From DTKY01 sp037440765 (lineage in GTDB: Bacteria > Acidobacteriota > Terriglobia > Bryobacterales > Bryobacteraceae): 64,000 nucleotides of DNA. Position numbers and translations under genes: made by a program. The stretch is from assembly GCA_037440765.1 (NCBI GenBank), contig JBBITL010000021.1, positions 1 through 64,000 of the forward strand, given 5' to 3'. Shown piece by piece: positions 24,958 to 34,349 of the stretch. The stretch's first letter is position 1. Each line of letters starts with the position of its first letter. The notes below the pieces were generated by a model. It had not been told where the DNA came from and made no database searches. It worked only from the letters and a program-made list of their open reading frames with translations.

Positions 24958-27276
24958 ATGAAGACCAGATTGTCTCCATTATTGATAGCCGCCGTGCTGG
25001 CCGGAGCCGGATGCAGCCGTGACCCGCAGGTCGCCGCGCGGAAGTACCTGGAAAGTGGAAACAGGTACTTCGACAATGGCAAATACAGCGAAGCCTCCAT
25101 CATGTACCGGAGCGCCCTCAGGAAGGACGCCATGTTCGGTGAAGGCTACTACCGGCTGGGCCTGACGCTCCTCAAGCAGAACGACTATGGCTCGGCGGAG
25201 AAGGCCTTGCGCCGGGCCTACGAGCTGCTGGCGAAGAAGCCCGGCCCGGAGCTGGAGGACACCACCAACAAGTTGTCCGATATCTACCTGCTGGCATATC
25301 TGAGCGACACGCGGCGGAGTAAGAACTCAGAGGTCGGCTTCCTGGACTTCCTGAAGGGCCTGAAGGAAGGCTCGTTCAACCGGCTCCGGCTTGAAGCCTT
25401 TCACGCGTGGCGCTCCAACGACCTGGACCTGGCTCAGGCCAAGTTCGAGGCGGCGGCCAAGGTCAAGCCCGGCGATGCCGATGTCGACACGGCGTACGCC
25501 CAGGTGTTGATCGCCAGGGGCCGGTTCGAGGATGCGGAGAAGGTCGCGCTGGGCGTCATCGCGCGCGACAAGACCAACGGAGGTCCTTATGACCTGCTCT
25601 ATCGCGAGTACCTCCAGCGAAACCGCGGAGCGGATGCTGAACGGATGCGGCGGCAGAAGGTGGAGAACAACCCGGGCGTGCTCGACTACCGCCTCCAATT
25701 GGCGGCCCACTATGTTCTGCTGGGCAATCGCCAGGAGGCTGACCGGATCCTGGCCGCGGTCCTTGGCGATCCGAAGACCTTCCCGCGGGGGCGCGAGCAT
25801 GTGGGCGACTTCTATCTTGGTTTTCGCGAGTTTGATAAGGCGCTGACGGTCTACCGGGAGGGTCTGGAGGGCGCATCCAGAGAGGTCCGCCTGAACTTCC
25901 AGCGCAAGATCGCGGACGCGCTCGTCATGCAGGGGAAGCGCGAGCAGGCCCTCTCCCTGCTGGAGAACGAGATACTGAAGGCCGAGCCGAACGACCCGAT
26001 CGGGACCGCGCTGCGGGCGACCTTGTGGCTCGAGATGGGGAACCGGAACCAGTTGCAGCAGGCTGTGAGCGAGCTGGAGTCGGCGGTGCGCAAACTCCCC
26101 AAGAATGCTGTCGTGCGGTACAACCTGGGACGCGCGTACTGGGCCAGGGGAGACGCGGATATGGCCAGGACGCAGTTCCGCACCGCGATAGACGTGCAGC
26201 CCGACTACCTGGCTCCGCGCCTCGCCCTGACCCAGATACAGTTGAACCGGGGCGAGAACGCCCAGGCGCTGCAGTCCGTGGACGAGGTCCTCCAGATGAG
26301 CCGCGGGAATCTCTCTGCCCGGCTGCTCAGGTCGGTGGCGCTACAGAGCCTCGGCAAACTGGAAGACGCGCGCGCTGAACTTCAGGGTGTCATGAAGGCG
26401 CATCCGGACAATCAGGAGGCGAGGTTCCGGCTGGGTCTGCTGGAGCTGGCGAGCCGCAATTACAAAGGAGCGGAGCAGATCTTCAGGCAATGCCTGGCGG
26501 ATGGCAGGGAGGAGATTGTATGCCAGATCGGCCTGGCTGAGGTGTTCAGCGCTCAGGGCCAGTTCGACAAGGCAGTAGACATTCTGTCGGCCGAAGTCAA
26601 GCGCAACCCCGACCGCCGGGACCTGCGCCTGGCGCTGGCCAATTCCTGTGTGCTGGCGCGGAAGTACGATCAGGCGCTGGCGGAATACCAGCGCATGATT
26701 GAGCGTGAGCCGGACTCGGCGGAGCTTCACGTCCGGCTGGCTGAAACCTACCGGAGGGCTGGCAACGTGGGCCTTGCGGTCGAGAACTTCAGGAAGGCCA
26801 AGCAGCTACAGCCCAACGACCCCAATGCCGCCATCTGGCTCGCGCTTCTTCTTCACCAGAGCGGCAGGGAGGCCGACGCCAAGCTCGAGTACGAGCAGAT
26901 CCTGCGCCTCCAGGCGGACAACCCTATAGCCCTGAACAACCTGGCTTACCTGCTGGCCGAGCACGGGGGGGACCTGGACGTGGCTCTGACCTACGCCCAG
27001 CGGGCCAAGCAGAAGCTCCCGCAGTCGCTGGAGGTCTCCGACACGCTGGGCTGGATATACTTGAAGAAGAATCTGCGGGGCAACGCGCTGGAGATTTTCA
27101 ACGACATCGTGGCCAAGGAGCCCCGGAACCCCACCTTCCGTTACCACCGGGCCATGGCCTTGTTCCAGGGGGGTGAGAGGCCGGAGGCCAGGCGGGAGCT
27201 TCAGGAAGCGCTGAAGCACAATCCCAGCAAAGATGATGAGGTGAAGATTCGGGAGTTGCTGCAAAGGATCGGCTGA
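24958..27276 (+). CDS. TPR-repeat lipoprotein, possibly PrsT-like
   Basis: A 772-aa envelope protein. The leader MKTRLSPLLIAAVLAGAGC places Cys19 as a likely lipidation site. The rest is built of roughly 15-18 tetratricopeptide repeats (for example PENAVVRYNLGRAYWARGDADM-type units and NPIALNNLAYLLAEHGGDLD). Such long TPR lipoproteins include PrsT of PEP-CTERM/exosortase systems, and the next gene is an exosortase-associated CAAX-type protease 16 nt downstream, which supports that reading. TPR arrays alone do not define function, so the PrsT label is an inference. Confidence 0.8.
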   Translation: MKTRLSPLLIAAVLAGAGCSRDPQVAARKYLESGNRYFDNGKYSEASIMYRSALRKDAMFGEGYYRLGLTLLKQNDYGSAEKALRRAYELLAKKPGPELEDTTNKLSDIYLLAYLSDTRRSKNSEVGFLDFLKGLKEGSFNRLRLEAFHAWRSNDLDLAQAKFEAAAKVKPGDADVDTAYAQVLIARGRFEDAEKVALGVIARDKTNGGPYDLLYREYLQRNRGADAERMRRQKVENNPGVLDYRLQLAAHYVLLGNRQEADRILAAVLGDPKTFPRGREHVGDFYLGFREFDKALTVYREGLEGASREVRLNFQRKIADALVMQGKREQALSLLENEILKAEPNDPIGTALRATLWLEMGNRNQLQQAVSELESAVRKLPKNAVVRYNLGRAYWARGDADMARTQFRTAIDVQPDYLAPRLALTQIQLNRGENAQALQSVDEVLQMSRGNLSARLLRSVALQSLGKLEDARAELQGVMKAHPDNQEARFRLGLLELASRNYKGAEQIFRQCLADGREEIVCQIGLAEVFSAQGQFDKAVDILSAEVKRNPDRRDLRLALANSCVLARKYDQALAEYQRMIEREPDSAELHVRLAETYRRAGNVGLAVENFRKAKQLQPNDPNAAIWLALLLHQSGREADAKLEYEQILRLQADNPIALNNLAYLLAEHGGDLDVALTYAQRAKQKLPQSLEVSDTLGWIYLKKNLRGNALEIFNDIVAKEPRNPTFRYHRAMALFQGGERPEARRELQEALKHNPSKDDEVKIRELLQRIG

Positions 27277-27292
27277 GAACCGGCCCGGCCTC

Positions 27293-27982
27293 ATGAACAA
27301 GCTCTTGCGGGCTGTCGGTTTCGGCAGCGCTTCCTGGCCTTATGTTGCGCCGTTTGCGGCATTCCTCCTGCTGCTCGGGTTGGCCGGCCTGCTGCCCGGC
27401 GGGGCCGGCATACATTATCCGCTGCGCACGATAGCGGTGACCGCCGTGGTGCTGGTCTGGTCGAGAGGCGTCATCACGCTCAGGGCGTCGCGCTGGGCTT
27501 CGAGCACACTGGTCGGAGTCGCCGTGTTCCTCATCTGGGTAGGACCCGACGCGGTATGGCCGTCATATCGTTCGCACTGGCTGTTCCAGAACCCCCTGAC
27601 CGGCTCGCTGGCCGTCTCCGCGGACGAAGCGCTGCGGACGAGCCTCCCGTTTCTGGTGTTCAGGGTGGCCGGCTCGGCGCTCCTGGTGCCGGTCATTGAG
27701 GAACTGTTCTGGCGCGCCTGGCTGATGCGCTACCTGATCTCGCGCCGCTTCGAGACGCTCCCGCCCGGCTCCTGGACCTGGGGGACCTTCTGGATCACGG
27801 CGCTGCTGTTCGCGAGCGAGCACGGGCCGTTCTGGGACGTCGGTCTGGCGGCCGGCGTCATTTACAACTGGTGGATGATCCGCACCCGGAGCCTGGCGGA
27901 CTGCATTCTGGCGCACGCGGTGACCAACGCCTGCCTGGCCTGCTACGTGCTGGCCGGCGGCAAGTGGCTTTACTGGCTCTGA
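27293..27982 (+). CDS. CAAX-type membrane protease of the exosortase-associated family
   Basis: A 229-aa polytopic CPBP/CAAX-type intramembrane protease. The catalytic motif appears as EELFWRAWLMRYLI, with later FASEHGPFWDVGLAAGVIYN and LADCILAHAVTNA supplying the histidines. The sequence resembles the subgroup (TIGR03008) that co-occurs with PEP-CTERM sorting and exosortases. It directly follows the TPR lipoprotein. No exosortase and no PEP-CTERM substrate is in the window, so the partner genes would be elsewhere. Confidence 0.78.
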   Translation: MNKLLRAVGFGSASWPYVAPFAAFLLLLGLAGLLPGGAGIHYPLRTIAVTAVVLVWSRGVITLRASRWASSTLVGVAVFLIWVGPDAVWPSYRSHWLFQNPLTGSLAVSADEALRTSLPFLVFRVAGSALLVPVIEELFWRAWLMRYLISRRFETLPPGSWTWGTFWITALLFASEHGPFWDVGLAAGVIYNWWMIRTRSLADCILAHAVTNACLACYVLAGGKWLYWL

Positions 27983-28021
27983 GGCGGGACGCTCCGCCGT
28001 ATCGTGTCACAATGGTTATCG

Positions 28022-28828
28022 ATGATTGAGCAGATCCGGCCGGGCGTCACGGCCAGTGGCGCCCGGTTTGTACTTTTCGACTTCGACGGGACGATCTCCC
28101 TGATACGCTCCGGGTGGGTGGACGTCATGGTCCCCATGATGGTGGAGATCCTGGCGGAGTTGAAGACGGGCGAGAGCGAAGCGCAGCTCACGGCGATTGT
28201 CCAGGATTTTGTCGGCCGGCTGACCGGGAAGCAGACCATGTACCAGATGATAGAGCTGGCCCGGCAGGTTGAGATCAGGGGAGGCCGGCCGCTGGAACCG
28301 CTGGAATACAAGCGGGACTACCTGGCCCGGCTGCACCACAAGATCCGTTACCGCCTGGACGAACTGCGCGGCGGGAACGTCCCCCCGGACAAGTACCTGG
28401 TTCCGGGCGCCATGGCTATGATCGAGGCGCTGGCCGCCAGGGGCCTCACCATGTACCTGGCCAGCGGCACCGACCAGCAGTACATGCGCGAGGAGGCGCG
28501 GCTGCTGGGCGTGGACCGCTGCTTCAATGGCGGGGTCTTCGGGGCGCTTGACGACTACAAGGCATTCTCCAAGCGGATCCTGATTCAACAGGTCATCGCC
28601 TCCACGGGTTGCCGCGGCGGTGAGTTCCTGGGCTTCGGCGATGGCTACGTGGAGATAGAGAACGTCAAGGAAGTCGGAGGAGTGGCGGTGGGCGTGGCCA
28701 CCGACGAGCCAGACTGCCTCCGGGTGGACGAATGGAAACGTCAGCGGCTGGCCGGCGCCGGCGCCGATTTCATCGTGCCCAACCTGCTCTGCCACCAGGA
28801 TCTGCTGCGTCTGCTGTTCCCCGCCTGA
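28022..28828 (+). CDS. HAD-superfamily hydrolase
   Basis: A cytosolic phosphatase-like HAD protein, about 268 aa. Motif I is FDFDGTISLI, motif II LASGT, and motif IV FGFGDGYVEIENV with the acidic residues after it. A helical cap lies between residues about 35 and 140. The start may be the ATG at 28022 or the GTG at 28004, 18 nt upstream. Related proteins dephosphorylate small metabolites; I cannot choose a substrate. Confidence 0.8.
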   Translation: MIEQIRPGVTASGARFVLFDFDGTISLIRSGWVDVMVPMMVEILAELKTGESEAQLTAIVQDFVGRLTGKQTMYQMIELARQVEIRGGRPLEPLEYKRDYLARLHHKIRYRLDELRGGNVPPDKYLVPGAMAMIEALAARGLTMYLASGTDQQYMREEARLLGVDRCFNGGVFGALDDYKAFSKRILIQQVIASTGCRGGEFLGFGDGYVEIENVKEVGGVAVGVATDEPDCLRVDEWKRQRLAGAGADFIVPNLLCHQDLLRLLFPA

Positions 28829-28941
28829 GGGCCGCTGGCGGCACGACCGCGGCGCTCCTGGTCCTGCGGTGCGCGGCGGCCCCCGCATCAGCGCGGCATG
28901 GGGGCAGTTGCCGGGCCCGGGACCTGCCTGCCGGGCGCGGA

Positions 28942-30963
28942 TCAACGTGCCGGCAGGCGCACGACGGTGAGCGAGTGCGCCGGCAGGGTGAGTTCGACCT
29001 CGGTCCCGCTCACCGCCATGCTGCGCTCCACCGGCGCGACGTTCATAGGGTTGTCCAGGCTGTTCTCCGCGGCCAGGTCTGAGGAGGCCAGAGTCAACAC
29101 CCGCGCGGCGCCTCGCGCCGCTGCACCGGCAAGCGAGATTGCCACTTTTCTGCCCGCCTCGCCCGGGTTGACCGCCTTCAGGATGACCTCTCCGGTCTTC
29201 TCCAGCAATGAAGCGCTGGCATACAGGCCGTTGTGGGCGTTAGTCTCCGACCCGCCTATGGTAACCGGCAGCAGGCGGGTCCCAAGATTGGTCGCGAACA
29301 GCTTCTGCACGTGGTAGCTGGGCGTCCCGAAGGAGCGCAGGTTGTCGAACCAGATCAGGTTGGGCGCCCATTGCCATGCGTCGACGTGCGCCAGCAGCGG
29401 CGCGTAGGATGCCATATGGACCACGTCCGCGTTCCGCTCCAGGCCGGTCATGTAGGCGGCTTCGGCCAGCGCTGCGCCCCATGTGTTCCGGTTGCCGGCA
29501 ACCCGCGCGGCGTACTCCCCGGCGAACACCTTGGGCCCGCTGCGATCGTACTTGTCGTAGCGGCGGCTGTTGTCCAGAAACCACTGGGCCGGCTGGTAGT
29601 AGTGTTCGTCCACGAGGTCGGCCTTCATCTCCCGCATCTGCGGCCACAGGTAATCGAACTGGGTTCCGGAGGCCGACGGTCCGGCGCTGCCTATCAACTT
29701 GATGTCCGGGTGCCTGGCCCTGATGGCGGCGCTGAACACCTTATAACGGTCCACGTAAGCCTTTCCCCACTGCTCGTTGCCGATGCCGATCATCTTCATG
29801 TTGAAGGGGGCCGGATGTCCCATCCTGGCGCGCAGCGCGCCCCAGCGGGTGGTCACCGCTCCGTTGGCGAATTCGATCAGGTCGAGGGCGTCCTGAATGT
29901 ACTCATCCAACTGGTCCAGCGGCGCCATCTCACCAGAGTTGAACTGGCATGCCATGCCGCAATTCAGGATTGGGACCGGTGTGGCGCCCAGATCCTCGGC
30001 CAGCTGAAAGTACTCATAGAAGCCGAGGCCGAACGACTGAAAATAGTCGGGCGTCACCCGCTCATTCTCGTCGTTCCAGCGGTTGATGATCGAGCGCCGC
30101 TCGCTCACGTCGCCGACGGTCTTCTTCCACTGGTAGCGCAACGCCAGCCGCCGGCCTTCTACAATGCACCCGCCGGGAAACCGCAGGAAGCCCGGTTTCA
30201 TGTCGGCCAGAAGCTGGACCAGATCAGGCCGCAGCCCGTTGGGCCGGTTCCGCCAAGTGTCCCTTGGGAACAGGGAGACCATGTCCACGTCTATGGCGCC
30301 GGCCTCGGGGACCGTCACTTGCAGCCGCGCCGCCGGGCTTGTAGCGGAGGCCTTGAGCACGGTCTCGTATTTCTTCCACTGTCCGCTGAAACCGCTCAGG
30401 GTGGCTTCGCCGATGTTCCCGCCGGCCGCTCCGCGCCCGCGGCCTGCTGCGCCGGCAAGCAGCGCGGCGCGCAGGGTCTTCGGTCCCGCAGCCCCCGGGA
30501 CACGCACCCACGCGGAGAAGATGTACTCGGCGCCTGCCTGCACGCCCATGCCCCGGAAGCCCGCGTTCGTGATTGCGAAGCCGGTCGGACTTTCGGAGCG
30601 GAGGCGCAGGTAGTGGGGATTGCTGGCGTTCAGGCCGCCTTCGGAGAGCGCGACCATTTCGCCCTCGCTGGCAAAACTCTTCGACCAGCCGGCCAGCGGC
30701 TCGGTGAATTCGAAGGAGCGGTTCTTGACCAGCTCCGGATAGAGCCCGCCGTCGGCGGCGAAGTTGATGTCTTCGAAAAACAGGCCGAACAGGGTCGACG
30801 GCACCGCGGGGCCCGGGCGGCTTACCTGGATTGCGATGCTCTCCACGGAAGCCGGCGCGGAGGATGGGGCGGAGGACTGCGCGATCAATACCGCGACGCA
30901 CAGGCATGCGGCGACGGCTGACGCCGCCGCTAAACGGTGGACGTTCTTCTTATGGATGCGCAT
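28942..30963 (-). CDS. secreted alpha-L-arabinofuranosidase (GH51)
   Basis: A 673-aa retaining glycosidase that releases arabinofuranose from arabinans and arabinoxylans. A signal peptide (about 1-30, AVAACLCVAVLIAQS) precedes a GH51 opening: VPSTLFGLFFEDINFAADGG. The acid/base Glu is in IGIGNEQWG and the nucleophile Glu in VFAGEYAARV. A carbohydrate-binding-like sandwich follows the N-terminus (about 100-230: LRSESPTGFAITNAG). The C-terminal sandwich ends LTLPAHSLTVVRLPAR. It fits a plant-polymer-degrading soil lifestyle. No arabinan operon is around it. Confidence 0.93.
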   Translation of the reverse strand: MRIHKKNVHRLAAASAVAACLCVAVLIAQSSAPSSAPASVESIAIQVSRPGPAVPSTLFGLFFEDINFAADGGLYPELVKNRSFEFTEPLAGWSKSFASEGEMVALSEGGLNASNPHYLRLRSESPTGFAITNAGFRGMGVQAGAEYIFSAWVRVPGAAGPKTLRAALLAGAAGRGRGAAGGNIGEATLSGFSGQWKKYETVLKASATSPAARLQVTVPEAGAIDVDMVSLFPRDTWRNRPNGLRPDLVQLLADMKPGFLRFPGGCIVEGRRLALRYQWKKTVGDVSERRSIINRWNDENERVTPDYFQSFGLGFYEYFQLAEDLGATPVPILNCGMACQFNSGEMAPLDQLDEYIQDALDLIEFANGAVTTRWGALRARMGHPAPFNMKMIGIGNEQWGKAYVDRYKVFSAAIRARHPDIKLIGSAGPSASGTQFDYLWPQMREMKADLVDEHYYQPAQWFLDNSRRYDKYDRSGPKVFAGEYAARVAGNRNTWGAALAEAAYMTGLERNADVVHMASYAPLLAHVDAWQWAPNLIWFDNLRSFGTPSYHVQKLFATNLGTRLLPVTIGGSETNAHNGLYASASLLEKTGEVILKAVNPGEAGRKVAISLAGAAARGAARVLTLASSDLAAENSLDNPMNVAPVERSMAVSGTEVELTLPAHSLTVVRLPAR

Positions 30964-31166
30964 ATGGACCGGGAGACAGAGGCTTGATTTTCAGCCCCAG
31001 TCTTGCACACATTCCAATGGTCTGCAATGTCCTCCCGGCTCCGGCGGCCGGTGCGCGTCCTGTGTTAAGAAATGTAGTAGGGGCGGCGTTCAACGAAACG
31101 CGCGGCCTGAGGCGCACATCTAACGGGACTTCGGTGTCCGTTTGGAGGTTGCGAGAGGACTCGATC

Positions 31167-31781
31167 ATGCCCAATCTTTTCGGGGACGCGGCTGTGCGCT
31201 CCCTTCTGGCTGTCATTCTGGCGCTGCTTGCCGGCGCGCCGCCCAGGCCCTTGGGAGCGGCCCAGAAGGGGTCTCCGGCGCCAAGCCAGCTCCACGTGGT
31301 CGTCCTGGAAGGAGAAGGCGCCTCCAACTACGCCCGGCAGCGCGCGGCGCGCGATCCGGTCGTGCGGGTGGAGGACGAGAAGCGCCGGCCCGTGCCACAG
31401 GCCACCGTCCTTTTCGTGCTGCCCGACGCGGGCCCGAGCGGCACGTTCGGCAGGAGCGCGCGCAGCCTGCTGGTTCGCACGGACAACGCCGGGCGAGCCG
31501 TGGCCAGAGGCCTCCGCGCCAATGAAACGGCGGGCAAGTTCCAGATCCGGGCGCAGGCCTCGTTCCGGGGCACGACCGGCGCCGGCGTGATCACCCAGGT
31601 CAACGTGCCTCTGCCGGCCGGGGTAGGGACCAGGGCGTTCCCCCGGAAACTCGTCGCGGTGCTGGCTGCGGTGGGAGGGGCTGCCGCGGCGGGGGCGGTG
31701 GTGGCAGCCCGCAGAAAAGACGCCGCTTCGGATTCCATAAGTATTGCCGCCGGCACGCCGGCGGTCAGGGGGCCGCAGTAG
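31167..31781 (+). CDS. secreted or membrane-anchored protein with Ig-like segment
   Basis: About 204 aa from ATG 31167. An N-terminal hydrophobic leader (about 8-30) precedes a single beta-sandwich with VRVEDEKRRPVPQATVLFVL and ARSLLVRTDNAGRAVARGLR, typical of surface Ig/Big-like or carboxypeptidase-regulatory-like domains. A C-terminal hydrophobic Ala/Gly segment (LVAVLAAVGGAAAAGAVVAAR) followed by RRKD could anchor it with the bulk outside. First of three colinear secreted genes (31167-33907). No function assigned. Confidence 0.6.
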   Translation: MPNLFGDAAVRSLLAVILALLAGAPPRPLGAAQKGSPAPSQLHVVVLEGEGASNYARQRAARDPVVRVEDEKRRPVPQATVLFVLPDAGPSGTFGRSARSLLVRTDNAGRAVARGLRANETAGKFQIRAQASFRGTTGAGVITQVNVPLPAGVGTRAFPRKLVAVLAAVGGAAAAGAVVAARRKDAASDSISIAAGTPAVRGPQ

Positions 31782-31799
31782 GCGCCGGGGAGAGGGAGC

Positions 31800-32852
31800 A
31801 TGCTATCTGATCAAGGACTGCGGCGGCCCTTCATAGTCGCGTTCGTTCTTCTCGTGCTGCCGGGCGTCATCCGCGCTCAGAGCCGGCCGGGCACCGAGCC
31901 CGTGCGAGGTCCGATACTCGGCTTCGTCCACGACGCGACAGCAGGGATCAGGCCGGTGCTGGGCATCCCTGGCGCCGCGACGCTGGGGCCGCCTGTGATG
32001 GCCAGAGGCGCGTTCGAGCAGGTCGCCGTGGCGGCAGACCGCGACTACAGCCTGGCTGTGGCGGCGCGCGGGGGCCAGGTGACGATGTTGAGGAACCTGA
32101 GCACGGCGCCCACCGGAGCGGCGCTGGACGTGCCAGCCAATCCCGCACGCATCGCGCTCAGTCCGTCGGGGGACGCAGCCGCACTCTACTATCCGCGGAC
32201 TTCGCGGGTGGATGTCCTTACCGGCCTTCCGGAGTCCCCGGCCGTGGCATGGAGTTCCGGGCACATAGCAGCGGGCGGAGTGGCCGCCCTGGCGGTGAGC
32301 GACGGCGGCGGCGCTGTGCTGCTTGCAGCAGCAGGCGACCCGGCTCCGCTCTGGCTGGCCTCTCCTGAAACGTGGCCGCGGGTGGTGCACACCGCATCGG
32401 CCTCCCCCAGCCTGGCGTTTCTGTCGAGGAGCGAAGACGCCGTGATCGCCGACGCTTTGAGCGGGGAGGTGGCGCTGCTGCGGGACCTGAAGGGCGAGGC
32501 GCGCCTGATCAGGATCGGCGGAGCGGCCGACGGCGTCTCCCGGCCCGTGGCCGTCGCCGCGGCGCCCGGCAACCGCCGGCTGTTTGTCGCCACGACCGGA
32601 CCGGCCGGCGTGGTGGTCCTCCCACTGGCGGGAGGGGAACCGGTCCGGCTGGCCTGCCCATGCGAGCCCGCGGCCCTGGAGCCTATGGCGGGCGGGGCGG
32701 TGTTCCGGCTGAGCGAGCCCGGCAATGGGCCGGTGTGGCTGCTGGACGCCCGAGCCGCCAGTCCCCGCATCGTGTTCGTCCCGGGCCAGGAGCGGCTGCC
32801 GCGCGGCGCCGGCCGGGAGATCACCCCTCCGCGAAACGGGGGTGGAAGATGA
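31800..32852 (+). CDS. secreted beta-propeller-like protein
   Basis: A 350-aa protein with a signal peptide (about 1-27, ending VIRAQS). The body contains repeated strands such as DRDYSLAVAARGGQVTML, NPARIALSPSGDAAALYYP and NRRLFVATTGPAGVVVLPLA, consistent with a WD40/SMP-30-type propeller. No catalytic residue stands out. It starts 18 nt after the preceding gene and overlaps the next by 4 nt (ATGA), so it is in the middle of a coupled trio. Confidence 0.6.
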   Translation: MLSDQGLRRPFIVAFVLLVLPGVIRAQSRPGTEPVRGPILGFVHDATAGIRPVLGIPGAATLGPPVMARGAFEQVAVAADRDYSLAVAARGGQVTMLRNLSTAPTGAALDVPANPARIALSPSGDAAALYYPRTSRVDVLTGLPESPAVAWSSGHIAAGGVAALAVSDGGGAVLLAAAGDPAPLWLASPETWPRVVHTASASPSLAFLSRSEDAVIADALSGEVALLRDLKGEARLIRIGGAADGVSRPVAVAAAPGNRRLFVATTGPAGVVVLPLAGGEPVRLACPCEPAALEPMAGGAVFRLSEPGNGPVWLLDARAASPRIVFVPGQERLPRGAGREITPPRNGGGR

Positions 32853-33907
32853 GGCTCGCGATACTGCTGACGGCCGGTTTGCTGGCGGCGGCCGGGACTG
32901 CGGGCCAGCTCGGATTCCGGGCCGCTCACTCTGTGCGGATTGCCCAGGCGCCGCTGGTGATCGGCACGGGCGCCGTTCTCCCCTGGGCGACACTCGGCGT
33001 GGCCTATTCGCAGGAGCTTACGGTCTCCGGAGGCACCCCGCGGCACACCTGGGCCGTCACCTCGGGCGCGCTGCCGCAGGGGCTGGCTCTCAACGCCGAG
33101 GGCCTGCTGAGCGGCGTCCCGGTTCAGAGCGGAGCATTCACGTTCACTGCCACGGTCACCGGCGCGACCGGCGAGACCGCCAGCAGGGTCTTCAGCCTTG
33201 TCGTGGCGCTGCCGGAGACTCCGGCTGTCGCCATCACCGGTCTGCCGGAAGTCGCTGGAGCGGCCCAGCAGCCGCAATTCGGCATCCAGCTCAGCTCGGC
33301 GTACCCGCGCCAGATCACCGGCACCGTCACGATGACGTTCACGCCGAACGCCGAGGTTTGGTCCGACGATCCGGCGGTTCAGTTCTCCACCGGAGGCCGG
33401 ACCCTGAACTTCACCGTGCCGGCGGGCCAGGTGACCCCGTCCTGGGCATCTCCCCCCGCCCTTCAGACGGGAACCGTGGCCGGGCAAATCCGGCTCACGC
33501 TCAGGTACTCGTCCGGAGGGCAGGATCTGACTCCCACGTTCGTGCCGGTCCGCTCGGTGACCGTCCTTCGGGCGGCGCCGCGGATTGACTCGGTCGAGTT
33601 GGTGGCCGGCACAGGCGGGGTTGAGGTCCGGATAGCGGGCTACTCCACGCCGCGGGAGGTGACGCGCGCCACGTTCGTCTTCACGGTGACCAGGACGGGC
33701 GGATCCCAGACGATCGAGGTGCCGGTTCAAGTGGGGGAGGCCTTCAAGACCTGGTACAGCGGCGCGGCTTCCACTCAATATGGGAGCGCCTTCCGGTACG
33801 ACCAGCCTTTCACGGTGCAGGGCAGCGTCAGCAGCATTAAGTCCGTTACGGTGAGCCTGGCGAGCGGGTCGGGAGTCTCAGATGAGGCGACTGCAAGCCT
33901 CCCGTAG
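32849..33907 (+). CDS. secreted protein with putative-Ig (He_PIG-like) domain
   Basis: A 352-aa protein starting at the ATG overlapping the previous stop. After a signal peptide (about 1-20) a He_PIG-like module is clear: YSQELTVSGGTPRHTWAVTS, LPQGLALNAEGLLSGVP and GAFTFTATVTGATG. The second half has two more beta-rich blocks, each about 100 residues, ending SVTVSLASGSGVSD. These domains often sit in cell-surface and adhesion proteins. Last gene of the trio. Confidence 0.65.
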   Translation: MRLAILLTAGLLAAAGTAGQLGFRAAHSVRIAQAPLVIGTGAVLPWATLGVAYSQELTVSGGTPRHTWAVTSGALPQGLALNAEGLLSGVPVQSGAFTFTATVTGATGETASRVFSLVVALPETPAVAITGLPEVAGAAQQPQFGIQLSSAYPRQITGTVTMTFTPNAEVWSDDPAVQFSTGGRTLNFTVPAGQVTPSWASPPALQTGTVAGQIRLTLRYSSGGQDLTPTFVPVRSVTVLRAAPRIDSVELVAGTGGVEVRIAGYSTPREVTRATFVFTVTRTGGSQTIEVPVQVGEAFKTWYSGAASTQYGSAFRYDQPFTVQGSVSSIKSVTVSLASGSGVSDEATASLP

Positions 33908-33938
33908 GTGCGCGCAGTCGGGCGGCCGCGCGTATCGC

Positions 33939-33944
33939 TATAAT
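33939..33944 (+). promoter_or_regulatory. consensus TATAAT, likely leaderless promoter
   Basis: A perfect TATAAT ends 6 nt before the GTG start at 33951. Normal initiation 6-8 nt after the -10 would put the first transcribed base on or next to the start codon. No -35 is evident. Confidence 0.5.
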
Positions 33945-33950
33945 TGTCGT

Positions 33951-34349
33951 GTGAAACCGTGTGTGTTGTTGGCTGCCGTCGCATTGCTGGCGCTCGGAGG
34001 CTGCAACCGGGGGGGCGGGCAGACCAAGGAGGCCGTTCAGTCCGCCGTTGTCGATTATCTCGCCAAGCGCGGAACCATCAACCTGAGTTCCATGCAGGTC
34101 GAGGTCGTCTCGGTGGCCTTTCGTGAGAACGAGGCCGACGCGACTGTTTCCTTCAGGCCCAGGGGCACCGATGCCTCGAATCCCGGGATGACGATGGCCT
34201 ACAAGCTCGTGAGGAAGGGCGGCGGCTGGGAAGTGCAGGGCCGCCCCGCCGGCGCCGACGCGCACGGGGCGGGGATGCAGATCCCCGAGGGTGCGCCTCC
34301 CGACCATCCTCCCATCAGCGGCGCGGCGCCTGCCGAGCCCGCCAAATGA
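33951..34349 (+). CDS. small lipoprotein of unknown function
   Basis: A 132-aa protein starting with GTG. The leader KPCVLLAAVALLALGGCNRG contains a lipobox LGGC with the acceptor Cys at 18. The mature part (KEAVQSAVVDYLAKRGTINL, then SMQVEVVSVAFRENEADATV) is a single alpha/beta domain. The C-terminal 30 residues are Pro/Ala-rich. The GTG was chosen because a consensus TATAAT ends just 6 nt upstream. It overlaps the flavoprotein gene by 4 nt. Confidence 0.65.
   Translation: MKPCVLLAAVALLALGGCNRGGGQTKEAVQSAVVDYLAKRGTINLSSMQVEVVSVAFRENEADATVSFRPRGTDASNPGMTMAYKLVRKGGGWEVQGRPAGADAHGAGMQIPEGAPPDHPPISGAAPAEPAK

Noticed and set aside
29233..30921. Long plus-strand frame opposite the GH51 gene
   Set aside because: Codon-shadow in GC-rich DNA; no homology seen.
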